Under the pieces are notes generated by a model, which made no database searches, was not told the DNA's origin, and saw only the letters and a program-made list of their open reading frames with translations. A DNA stretch of 64,000 nt from Candidatus Bathyarchaeota archaeon (lineage in GTDB: Archaea; Thermoproteota; Bathyarchaeia; Bathyarchaeales; SOJC01): positions 20,892 through 84,891 of the forward strand of contig JAGLZW010000008.1 of the NCBI GenBank assembly GCA_023131225.1, read 5' to 3'. The translations under genes were made by a program, and so were the position numbers. Positions within the stretch are counted from its first letter, which is position 1. Each line of letters opens with the position of its first letter. Positions 53,661 through 61,008 of the stretch are shown here, piece after piece.

Positions 53661-54917
53661 TCACATTACATGGTAGACTAGTAAAGCCGCAGCAAACGAT
53701 ATTGCTAATGATGGCACCAAAAACTTGTACACTTTGTTTAGTGAAATTTTGAAGTAATCAGCAGTCAAAACCAGGCAGAGATGAGTAGGGGCTGCTAAAT
53801 ACCCTAGGAAAGCTGAAATATAAAGCAAACTTGCACTTCTAGAAGTAAAATTCAATATTCCCTCAAGTATTGGCACGCTTATGGCTATACTTCCAGAAGG
53901 TGAACCGACAAGGAATCCTAGAACTGCTGGAACCGCTGATAGTAATAAAACCTCGTTCGCGTTCCATGTAGCAATTGTTTGACCCAGAACCTCTGATACT
54001 CCAGAAGTCATAGTGGCGTTACGCAGTAACATGGCGCCGTACGCAGCCAAAGTTATCTTGTAAACTGCGACGTTTGAGACCGTTTTAAGAATAATACATC
54101 GGCGAGGTCTGGTGATGAGGAGCAGCAAGGCTATCCCTATAAATGCCGCGATGGAAACGTCAACCCCAAAAATTACAGCAGTCAAAATCATCACCAATAT
54201 TGGCGAAAATGATATTAAGAACCTCTTAAGATTCTCCTGAAATTTTGTCTTTAAGATCACGTCTTCAGCAACAGTAGCTTTCTTGAGAACAGTAAAATAT
54301 CCTATTACTATCATAGTAATGGCGACAGGAATCTGGCTTATAACTATCGACGTTATCGACGTGTGTGTAAGGGTCGCTGCAAGTATTATGACTTGGCTCA
54401 TCGGGTACACTGGAAAGATTACGTGTCTGAACCACACGTTCACAAAAGCTTTCTTATTTTCTTCCAGTTTGAGCTTTTCCGCTTCTTTCTCCACGAGTGG
54501 CGCTGACATCAAAGCTCCTCCTGGCACTGCAAGAAGCCCTATCATGGCTGGAAGTGCACTTACTATGAGTTTAGGATTTTTAAGTAAACCGCTGAAGCTT
54601 CTGCTAAGGGACTCTAAAGCTTTTGTTTCCCTGTAAAGAAGGCTCAACAGCATTATCCCCCATGTTACTGCCACAAGCGATATTGTAAGTAGGTTAAAAG
54701 TGGTTTCAACCAAGACCTTGAAAACACCAGCTAGACCCATTGAAAGAAAGCTCATAATTATTGCGGTAGAAACCAACGTCACTCCTATACTCACACGTTT
54801 ATACAACATAACTGCTAGAAAGACGAATGAAGCAACAAGCGCCACCACAGGGTCAAGCAAGACCAAACTAACTGCTCCTAGCTTCGACAGAAGCACATCA
54901 ATAGTATCAATCTGCAT
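53661..54917 (-). CDS. DUF401-family membrane permease
   Basis: 418 residues, about ten membrane helices. LLAVPGGALMSAPLVEKEAEKL and VWFRHVIFPVYPMSQVIILAA, followed by the C-terminal VLGFLVGSPSGSIAISVP and APTHLCLVLTADYF, match the DUF401/COG1906 family, related to gluconate/citrate-type permeases. Substrate unknown. GGGGAAGG lies just before the ATG. Confidence 0.82.
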   Translation of the reverse strand: MQIDTIDVLLSKLGAVSLVLLDPVVALVASFVFLAVMLYKRVSIGVTLVSTAIIMSFLSMGLAGVFKVLVETTFNLLTISLVAVTWGIMLLSLLYRETKALESLSRSFSGLLKNPKLIVSALPAMIGLLAVPGGALMSAPLVEKEAEKLKLEENKKAFVNVWFRHVIFPVYPMSQVIILAATLTHTSITSIVISQIPVAITMIVIGYFTVLKKATVAEDVILKTKFQENLKRFLISFSPILVMILTAVIFGVDVSIAAFIGIALLLLITRPRRCIILKTVSNVAVYKITLAAYGAMLLRNATMTSGVSEVLGQTIATWNANEVLLLSAVPAVLGFLVGSPSGSIAISVPILEGILNFTSRSASLLYISAFLGYLAAPTHLCLVLTADYFKISLNKVYKFLVPSLAISFAAALLVYHVM

Positions 54918-55001
54918 TAAACCTTCCCCTCAACACAGATAACAATCCTAGAGAGACTCACAAGTCAACCTACAAAGGTAACATTCTGAAAAAAGCGGTT
55001 A

Positions 55002-55119
55002 TGGTGGGGTCGCTGGGATTTGAACCCAGGACCGCCAGCGCCCCAGGCTGGTATCCTAGACCATTCAAGGTGTTTGGGCACCATGATACCCAACGAAACA
55101 CTAACTAGACGACGACCCC
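55002..55119 (-). tRNA. tRNA-Pro(GGG) with a 41-nt insertion in the D-loop, overlapped by an integrase gene
   Basis: Read on the minus strand: acceptor GGGGTCG (55119-55113) pairs with CGACCCC (55012-55006), then discriminator A and an encoded CCA (55004-55002). Anticodon arm CCAGC-CTGGGGC-GCTGG gives anticodon GGG, and the T-arm is CTGGG-TTCAAAT-CCCAG. Between the first D-stem part (GTCTAG) and TGGTCTAGG lie 41 extra bases (55064-55104) where the second copy at 58.46 kb has only two. The insertion carries the ribosome-binding site and ATG of the integrase. Either it is spliced as an intron or this tRNA is disrupted. Confidence 0.8.
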
Positions 55120-56003
55120 AACAGCCAACAAAATACGACGACTTGATAATAAACACTTTGATAAAAGCCAAAAACTCAGGAAAAGCCAAAAACACCGTAC
55201 GCTCAATCTCATACAGCCTAAGGCAACTCAACAAAAACGCAGACCTCAAAAACCCTGAGGAAGTAAAAACCTATCTTGCCAACTCAACAGTCTGCAACGC
55301 CACCAAAACAAAACTCTGTTTTGCATACAACTGGTTCTGCCAAACCAATAATATCCAATGGACAAGACCAAAGTACAAATGGGAAAGAAAAATACCAATC
55401 ATACCAACCACCGCAAACATAGACAAGATAATATCAGCATCAACAAGAAAATACGCAACAATCTTCACAATACTCAAAGAAACAGGCTTAGAAGGACACG
55501 AACTAGCAACAACCACACGCCAACACATAGACAGCGAACAAGGAATAATAAGCGCACAAGGTTGTAAAGGACACAACTCAAGAGCATTGAAACTCAAGTC
55601 AAAGACCGCCGACATGCTCAGACACTACCTACACACCTACACACAAAACCAACCATTCCCAAACTCAAGAGCAATGGGCGAAGCATGGAGAAAAGCAAGA
55701 AACAAACTATCACAAACACTACAACAACCACAACTCAAAACAATCCCACTTAGAAACCTAAGACACTACCACGCAACACGACTATACGACAAAACGAAAG
55801 ACATCTTACTCGTAAAACAGAGACTAGGACACAAGAAAATCGAAACAACGATGTTCTACACACAACTAATCACATTCAACGAAGAAGAAGAATACACATG
55901 CAAGACCGCCAACACCGTAAAAGAAGCCACCGACCTAATAGAAAATGGATTCCAATACATCACAGAAATGGATGGACTCAAACTATTCAAAAAACGTAAA
56001 TGA
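55083..56003 (+). CDS. int: Tyrosine integrase of the tRNA-Pro element
   Basis: 306 residues from ATG 55083. An N-terminal SAM-like domain (LIKAKNSGKAKNTVRSISY) is followed by a catalytic domain with Arg region ILKETGLEGHELATTT (canonical Arg replaced), Lys GCKGHNSRALKLK, LRNLRHYHATRLY (R-x-x-H-like), LLVKQRLGHKK and Tyr in TTMFYTQLI. AAGGTG lies about 10 bases before the ATG, inside the D-loop insertion. The first codons (TLTRRRPQ) are written by the complement of the tRNA 5' half. A longer frame reaches 55020 through the tRNA and is unlikely. The coding strand is strikingly rich in A and C. Confidence 0.85.
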   Translation: MIPNETLTRRRPQQPTKYDDLIINTLIKAKNSGKAKNTVRSISYSLRQLNKNADLKNPEEVKTYLANSTVCNATKTKLCFAYNWFCQTNNIQWTRPKYKWERKIPIIPTTANIDKIISASTRKYATIFTILKETGLEGHELATTTRQHIDSEQGIISAQGCKGHNSRALKLKSKTADMLRHYLHTYTQNQPFPNSRAMGEAWRKARNKLSQTLQQPQLKTIPLRNLRHYHATRLYDKTKDILLVKQRLGHKKIETTMFYTQLITFNEEEEYTCKTANTVKEATDLIENGFQYITEMDGLKLFKKRK

Positions 56004-56440
56004 CCGCGTAGTCGTTGTCACGCCTACGCCCGCCAATTTAACCAAGACAACCCTCTTTTTTTTTATATCAGTCAATCATTCTAATCCGATGCTCGCGTCA
56101 CTCCGTTCCGCTCGCATCAAACAAACAACAACAAACAGAATACAACTTACCACTAAAACTTTAGCGCGGGCAAACTAGGAGGAAGTGGTTCTAGCGCGCC
56201 TTTTCTTCTTGGGTGGCCTGTGCATTCTCTTCAAGTATCTTTCCCTTTTCTTGCGTTTCTTCGCAGCCCACTTCATAGAAACTCAGCCTATGCCTATCTT
56301 GCTTACTACATACTCTTTGCTCACATATTAAGAACTAGTAATGCTTCAAACTAGGCTTTTGCCTCCCTAGCGCGCCCAGCGCACAAGCTCGGAAGTTCTG
56401 CAATTCTAGGTTTCCATGACGCGCGCGCTATGGGATTTGG
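56004..56440. other. Intergenic region downstream of int
   Basis: A T9 run at about 56056-56065 is a likely int terminator. GCGCGC tracts occur near 56194, 56370 and 56419-56428. One small basic minus-strand ORF (56175-56276) is listed separately; nothing else is supported. Confidence 0.5.
56175..56276 (-). CDS. Candidate highly basic 33-aa peptide
   Basis: Reads MKWAAKKRKKRERYLKRMH followed by RPPKKKRRA.., with 17 Lys/Arg in 33 residues, like very small ribosome- or DNA-binding proteins. It has an ATG but no strong ribosome-binding site. It lies inside the tRNA-Pro element. Composition bias alone could produce it, so confidence is low. Confidence 0.35.
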   Translation of the reverse strand: MKWAAKKRKKRERYLKRMHRPPKKKRRARTTSS

Positions 56441-57028
56441 TTAGTGAGCTTCGAATAATTCTCTATATTCGTCTTCCAGAATACTCATCATGATACCGTC
56501 GCTGTATTCGTTGTCGTAGTAATATTCATCTCTCTCAACGCCTTCCTTTTTGAAGCCAAGATTTTCCCAAAATTTCAGTGCTCTCTTGTTGAAACCGACC
56601 ACCCCTATCGAAATCTTATGAAAGCCCAATCGTCTAAAGGCATGGTCAAGGAGCAAGTGACCTGTCTCAGTTCCGTATCCTTTTCCCCAAGCGTCCTTCT
56701 CGCCGATTATGATGGTCATGTCTGTATTTCGCCAAGGTCTAAACATTCTCAAAAATCCAGCTTCCCCTATTACCCGGTCACCTTTTTTGAGGGCAATCAC
56801 AAACCACATCCGATCCCTGTCAGCAAGCATTTCCTTGTACCATTTCTCAGTTTCGGCTCGACTCATCGGTGCAACTCGACCTATAAGTCTTCTGAGTTCA
56901 GCGTCATTGGACCACTTCTGAATGTAGGGCAAATCATCTCTTTCAAAAGGTCTCAGGTAAACCCTTCTACCTATCAACGTCTCCTGTTTTGACACGTTCT
57001 CTCTAACAGACATGCTTTCACTGAACAC
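56441..57028 (-). CDS. RimJ/RimL-type GNAT acetyltransferase
   Basis: 195 residues. RRVYLRPFERDDLPYIQKW is the typical N-terminal start of the RimJ/L group, IGEKDAWGKGYGTETGHLLL the acetyl-CoA loop, and LGFHKISIGVVGFNKRALKFW the last helices. Targets may be a protein N-terminus or a small amine such as an aminoglycoside. GTG 57028 has GGTGATA upstream; ATG 57013 is the alternative. Cargo of the element. Confidence 0.85.
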   Translation of the reverse strand: MFSESMSVRENVSKQETLIGRRVYLRPFERDDLPYIQKWSNDAELRRLIGRVAPMSRAETEKWYKEMLADRDRMWFVIALKKGDRVIGEAGFLRMFRPWRNTDMTIIIGEKDAWGKGYGTETGHLLLDHAFRRLGFHKISIGVVGFNKRALKFWENLGFKKEGVERDEYYYDNEYSDGIMMSILEDEYRELFEAH

Positions 57029-57079
57029 ATTATCACCGTGTCCTTTCAGTATAAGATTTTCCGCGCTCTACCTCGAAAA

Positions 57080-57094
57080 GCGCGCGCACATATG
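57080..57094. repeat. GCGCGCGCACATATG tract between two divergent genes
   Basis: A 15-base purine-pyrimidine alternation located 52 bp upstream of the acetyltransferase and about 100 bp upstream of the nitroreductase; a second, similar GCGCGCGAACATATAG block begins at 57133. The two near-copies suggest a binding site shared by the divergent genes. Confidence 0.5.
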
Positions 57095-57195
57095 GTTTTT
57101 TCTGATGGCGATTTCATCTGTCTTTGGTGTTAGCGCGCGAACATATAGCAAAAATGATAAACCTGAACTCTTCATGTGATATTCGGTGCATTCAA

Positions 57196-57708
57196 ATGGA
57201 AGTTTTTACGATCATAGGGAAGAGACGTAGCATCCGATTGTATGAGAAAAAACCAGTGGAGAAGAAGAAACTCCATCGCATTTTGGAAGCAGGTAGATTA
57301 GCGCCTTCTGCCAGCAACAAACAGCCATGGCGATTCATAGTAGTAACCGACAAGAAAGTCAAAGAGAAACTTAGAGTAGCCTATGACGAAGAATGGTTCG
57401 TCTCTGCACCCGTAATTATCATAGGATGCGCTGTTCCCGAGGAAGCTTGGACGAGAATGGACGGTCAAGAATATTGGATGGTAGACGTGGCAATCGCCAT
57501 GCAGAACATGATCCTAACAGCCACAGAACTCGGTCTGGGAACTTGCTGGATCGCCGACTTCGACGAAAAAGCTATCCGAAAAGCGCTCAAACTACCCTCA
57601 AACATTCGCGTGGTCGCCATGACTCCCTTAGGCCACCCAGCCGAAGAAAAGCGCCCAGTAAAAAGCAGAAAACCACTCACCGAGATTGTTCACCACGAAC
57701 ACTGGTAA
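57196..57708 (+). CDS. Nitroreductase-family FMN oxidoreductase
   Basis: 170 residues. IGKRRSIRLYEKKPVEKKKL and EAGRLAPSASNKQPWRFIVV bind FMN phosphate and isoalloxazine; LGLGTCWIADFDEKAI and VVAMTPLGHPAE complete the fold. Single-domain members reduce nitro compounds, quinones or flavins with NAD(P)H. ATG 57196 is chosen because homologues begin close to xxVFTIIGKRRSIR; a frame from 57124 adds 24 unusual residues. Confidence 0.88.
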   Translation: MEVFTIIGKRRSIRLYEKKPVEKKKLHRILEAGRLAPSASNKQPWRFIVVTDKKVKEKLRVAYDEEWFVSAPVIIIGCAVPEEAWTRMDGQEYWMVDVAIAMQNMILTATELGLGTCWIADFDEKAIRKALKLPSNIRVVAMTPLGHPAEEKRPVKSRKPLTEIVHHEHW

Positions 57709-58442
57709 ATTCCCAGCGCGCACACACATTGCCGACTCTAAAAACATTATGCGGGTGCAATAGACGTTCCTTCAAAAAACGCAACTCTAAATCTGTCCTC
57801 TTGAAAAGACGAAAAAACAAAATGACTCTTTCTGACGCTGAAGACGCTAATGACGACGACAACAACGACGACGCAACATCACGACGCAAAACGCATCAGC
57901 CTCTCAGATTGCCATTGAGCTATTTCAATAATTGATTCCATAAGATGAGCCATTCGGGCTGTCCACAGTGAAAACACCATTAGGCTACCATAGAGCCTCT
58001 CTATGTAACATCACAAGATAGTAACAGCCTTCTACATGATAAGAGAACGCTGAAGCATCATCATCGGTATCGTCGGATTTTTGCATAGAACAAAGCCTCT
58101 CCCAGTAGGTCGAGGTGCAAAAATCTCCAGCAGAACGTATCCAGCAGATCACAAAAACATTCTAAGGTAAACCAACGTAACAACGCATAACAGCTAAGAA
58201 AGAAACGCTGAAGAATAAAAATAAAAAACAACACCTTTCTTCAACCCCGAAAGAAAGGCAGACAGTAAAACACAAACCAAAGAAGAACCCATGTAACAAT
58301 GGGCTAAACCTTAGAACGAACCAGCTAAACAACTTATAGTAATCCTAACAAAACAAACAAAAGATAGAAAAGATAGAAGAATACTAAGCCTTAATGGAGA
58401 CCTACTAAAATGCAAGACAATAGAAAATTACTAAGCCCTAAT
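57709..58442. other. Noncoding right arm of the tRNA-Pro element
   Basis: About 730 bases without a credible gene and with strong plus-strand A bias. GCGCGCACACACAT lies at 57716-57729. ACGCTGAAG occurs three times (about 57835, 58045 and 58207) and GCCTCTC three times. TACTAAGCCTTAATGG (from about 58383) and TACTAAGCCCTAATGG (from about 58429) form a near-perfect 16-bp direct repeat next to the attachment site, a layout expected for integrase arm sites. The region may also hold a replication origin. Confidence 0.5.
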
Positions 58443-58478
58443 GGCTGGTATCCTAGACCAAGCTAGACGACGACCCCA
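58443..58478 (-). repeat. Displaced 5' half of tRNA-Pro (right attachment site)
   Basis: The reverse strand reads TGGGGTCGTCGTCTAGCTTG then GTCTAGGATACCAGCC, the first 36 positions of tRNA-Pro without any insertion. It marks the right junction of the element. AT-rich TTAAAATTT about 40 bp further right on the minus strand would be the original tRNA promoter. Confidence 0.8.
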
Positions 58479-58651
58479 CAAGTGAAGCCAGTAACCTTTG
58501 TGGTGTAATCTCAAATTTTAAGGCTTTCCTCTCTGTTGACTTGAATCAAGAATATGAGACTGTTCGTAATCATGCCTGGAAGATCAAGACGCTTGCAGAA
58601 GATTTTTATGTTTGTACTTCCATTGCACTCGAACAGCCTTGAGGGATTTCA

Positions 58652-58891
58652 ATGAAAAGAAGAAACAGGCTCCAAATTATGGCAGAAATATTGAGTTTAT
58701 GCAAGCGACCACAGGCGAAGACAAAAGTGATGTATAGTGTGAGTCTATCATGGAAAGTTTTAGTGAAGTATCTCTCCTACCTTCAATCACAAGGGCTACT
58801 GGAAGTTCATAATAGCCCAATTAAATATGCTACAACTCCAAAGGGGCTTAGTTTCGTCGGAAAATGGACAGAATTGGCAGAACTCATTTAG
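58652..58891 (+). CDS. Winged-helix transcriptional regulator (HTH_45-like)
   Basis: 79 residues forming one winged helix: RLQIMAEILSLC, KVMYSVSLSWKVLVKYLSYL, then QGLLEV..KYATTPKGL as wing. Single-domain regulators of this type are common in archaea and their viruses. GAGGG lies 9 bases before the ATG. The 170 bases upstream contain an open but start-less frame (including HAWKIKTLAEDFYVCTSIAL), probably a fragment cut off by the element. Confidence 0.8.
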   Translation: MKRRNRLQIMAEILSLCKRPQAKTKVMYSVSLSWKVLVKYLSYLQSQGLLEVHNSPIKYATTPKGLSFVGKWTELAELI

Positions 58892-59169
58892 CTCTATATA
58901 TCTGCATTTTAGAATACGATATCTTAACCAGACAAAATAACCAAGCGTTCGTTTTTGACGTTTTAGAACGTATTAAGATGTTACTATTTTTGGTTAATGC
59001 AATGGATTATTTCGCTATCCATCAGTATTGAAATCAGAATATTTCAGTCATGTCAATCATTATCACAATTGAATAGACATAGCCAATATCCTACCACATT
59101 ATTAAAGCAGAATACTGCTGTGTCGGGAGGATTAGAAAAAAAGGGAAGATATGTGTCAATGTCGTGGTT

Positions 59170-59436
59170 TTAAGTTGTTAGTACGCTGCGTGTTAATGGC
59201 GAAGATTCAAATTCCGAAATTAACTCCAACCCTTTCTCAGTAGTTTTATACAATCTACCATATTCTTCGACAAAACCTTTGGCTTTTAGAAAACCAAGGT
59301 ATCTGTTGAACTGCTCGAAACTTAATGAAACTGAGCTGAGCAAATGTGTTTTCAATATGCCTTTTCTTGCGGCTCTCAAAATGGTCACTGTAATTACCAG
59401 AGATCCCCTTCTCCCTGACGGAAAATCCAACTTCAT
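59170..59436 (-). CDS. Winged-helix transcriptional regulator (HTH_45-like)
   Basis: 88 residues: VTILRAARKGILKTHLLSSVSLSFEQ reads as helices 1-3, then LGFLKAKGFVEEYGRLYKTT as wing and EKGLELISEFE as dimer helix. TTATATAAT lies 15-24 bases before the ATG, so the transcript is probably leaderless. It is similar in plan to the regulator at 58.7 kb but only distantly alike in sequence. Confidence 0.82.
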   Translation of the reverse strand: MKLDFPSGRRGSLVITVTILRAARKGILKTHLLSSVSLSFEQFNRYLGFLKAKGFVEEYGRLYKTTEKGLELISEFESSPLTRSVLTT

Positions 59437-59654
59437 GGCTTATCTAGATATATTATATAAGTATTTTCTATAACATAAACCTATTTGCTGACACCAATGG
59501 TAATGTCAAATTAATCCTTTTAACTACGCATATAGCTGAAATATTATTAGCAATCTTGTATATGATTATGAAAGATGTTAAAGGGAAACGGTAACGTCTT
59601 TGATCTTCGGGATAGTATTCGCTAAGAGAAAAGGTCGACAGAAAGTCAGGCGCA

Positions 59655-60482
59655 TTATTCATTATTCTTTACTATATTTCTTGTACACTGTTCTATATGG
59701 CATGAAGTACCTTTCAAAACTTTACATTTCCTGAGAACTTCATCGAAATTTCTTCTGTTTCTATTTTTCTTATACGTTCTCAAAGCATTCACTAACTCAT
59801 CTTCGCTGATATTCACAATTTCTTTTTGAATCAACTTTGCAGTTAGACTTCCTATGAAAAGGTATTGGCAAAGAGAAGTGACATTCGAGACACGTCTAGA
59901 AATGCTCGCAGTCTCGAAATCCACAAGGCAGGGTGAGTCATTCTGTTTGATAATTATGTGCTTTGGTGCATGGCTTAGCTCGCCATGATCTAAACCTGCC
60001 TTGTCCAATCTCCAAGCCTGTTCTAAAACTAAACGCAAAATGTAGCAGAGCCTTTCTCTTGTGTTTTTTCCATCAAGCGTTTTTATCCACTCTGGAAGCA
60101 ATGTACCTTCAACATATTCCATTAACAGAAAGTTTTTGGTGGTTCCGAGTAGGCGAGGGCCAACATCTGTCTTGTTTGCTTTTCTGAGCATTTGCGCCTC
60201 ACGTTGCATCGTTAATCTGTCTGCATCTGTTCTGCGAATCTTTAGGGCGACTTTTTTGTTTTCTCTATAAGCTATGACTACTATGCCTACGCAGCCTTTT
60301 CCCAAGACAGGTATATTCTGGACGTATTTCTGTCCTACAAATTGGATTGCTTCAATTCTTAATTCCTTTAATTCTTTAAGGCGACGCATTAATTCTTCTG
60401 CTTTACATGTTGGATAGCAAATGACACGTCTGTACTCTTCTTCGTTCAGTAATTCCAATGTGATCTTTTTGGTCTTCCTCAA
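59655..60482 (-). CDS. Predicted Ser/Thr protein kinase (COG2112, Bud32/RIO-like)
   Basis: 275 residues. The P-loop VLGKGCVGIVVIAY, Lys in KVALKIRRTD, hinge LLMEYVEGTLL, catalytic loop LDHGELSHAPKHIII and LVDFETAS (DFG replaced by DFE) show a small lipo-kinase-like fold. A helical N-terminal 55 residues (YPTCKAEELMRRLKEL) precedes it. Targets unknown. TTG start with GAGG upstream. Confidence 0.83.
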   Translation of the reverse strand: MRKTKKITLELLNEEEYRRVICYPTCKAEELMRRLKELKELRIEAIQFVGQKYVQNIPVLGKGCVGIVVIAYRENKKVALKIRRTDADRLTMQREAQMLRKANKTDVGPRLLGTTKNFLLMEYVEGTLLPEWIKTLDGKNTRERLCYILRLVLEQAWRLDKAGLDHGELSHAPKHIIIKQNDSPCLVDFETASISRRVSNVTSLCQYLFIGSLTAKLIQKEIVNISEDELVNALRTYKKNRNRRNFDEVLRKCKVLKGTSCHIEQCTRNIVKNNE

Positions 60483-60645
60483 TTAGTGGCCTCAGCAAGT
60501 ATGTTTACTGGAAGGATGTATTTGAAGAAAAGTTTTGTGTGTGCAGAGCTTAGAATAGAATATTAGGCATTTGCCTGAAACAGTTGTGGTGAAGAGAGAT
60601 GATTTTTCTCAAAGTGCACGCACTGAATTCTTTGCTGATAGTCTC

Positions 60646-60897
60646 TTATTGATATATGTCGATTTTCGAAATAAGTGTTTTATTAAGATTTACGATACGT
60701 TGTCTTTTAGGCGCGACTCTTGAAAAACCAAAAGGAGAAACAAACCGTTGATCTGCTAGCTCTTCCACAAAGGAAAAGGGTTCACCTTTGCAAAGAAATT
60801 CATAATATCCTTGAACAAAGAGGCATCCAATGAAAAACCAAAATGGAAGCACAACAACCTTATAGAAACAAAAATTCCGCAGAAGTTTCAGATCCAT
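60646..60897 (-). CDS. Possible small membrane protein
   Basis: About 83 residues from ATG 60897 (a GTG at 60945 would add 16). One hydrophobic span (VVVLPFWFFIGCLFV) is followed by a charged part with CKGEPFSFVEELADQRF. No homologue recognised and no ribosome-binding site; it may be an unrelated open frame. The rest of 60483-61008 shows only a GTGCACGCAC tract at 60614. Confidence 0.35.
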   Translation of the reverse strand: MDLKLLRNFCFYKVVVLPFWFFIGCLFVQGYYEFLCKGEPFSFVEELADQRFVSPFGFSRVAPKRQRIVNLNKTLISKIDIYQ

Positions 60898-61008
60898 ATT
60901 TGTCGAGGATGAAAGACCAAGGCCGGAATTGCCTACCCCAAACACAAACTGACAACTTCTCCCGTGTAATCTGTGAGATTTTTAGAAGCTCTAAACCTTT
61001 TCCATAGC

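Larger units (their letters stand above)
55046..58478. mobile_element. 3.4-kb element integrated in tRNA-Pro
   Basis: An 18-bp identity GGCTGGTATCCTAGACCA lies at 55046-55063 inside the tRNA gene and again at 58443-58460, where it is followed by AG and CTAGACGACGACCCCA, the intact 5' half of the tRNA. The original tRNA was therefore split: its 3' part stays left and its 5' half is displaced to the right end. The element's left end also supplies a copy of CTAGACGACGACCCCA after 41 bases. Cargo: integrase, a small basic ORF, an acetyltransferase, a nitroreductase, and a 0.7-kb noncoding A-rich right arm. Confidence 0.78.

Noticed and set aside
55020..55082. Longer integrase start inside the tRNA 3' half
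   Set aside because: The added residues are tRNA sequence translated; ATG 55083 has a ribosome-binding site and fits the family N-terminus.
13786..57729. All long purine-pyrimidine alternations as significant
   Set aside because: Runs of 12 or more bases are expected by chance roughly 16 times in 64 kb; only the GC-rich intergenic subset looks enriched.
57393..57935. Arg/Asn-rich open frame overlapping the nitroreductase gene
   Set aside because: Low-complexity shadow of the nitroreductase coding sequence running into the A-rich noncoding arm.
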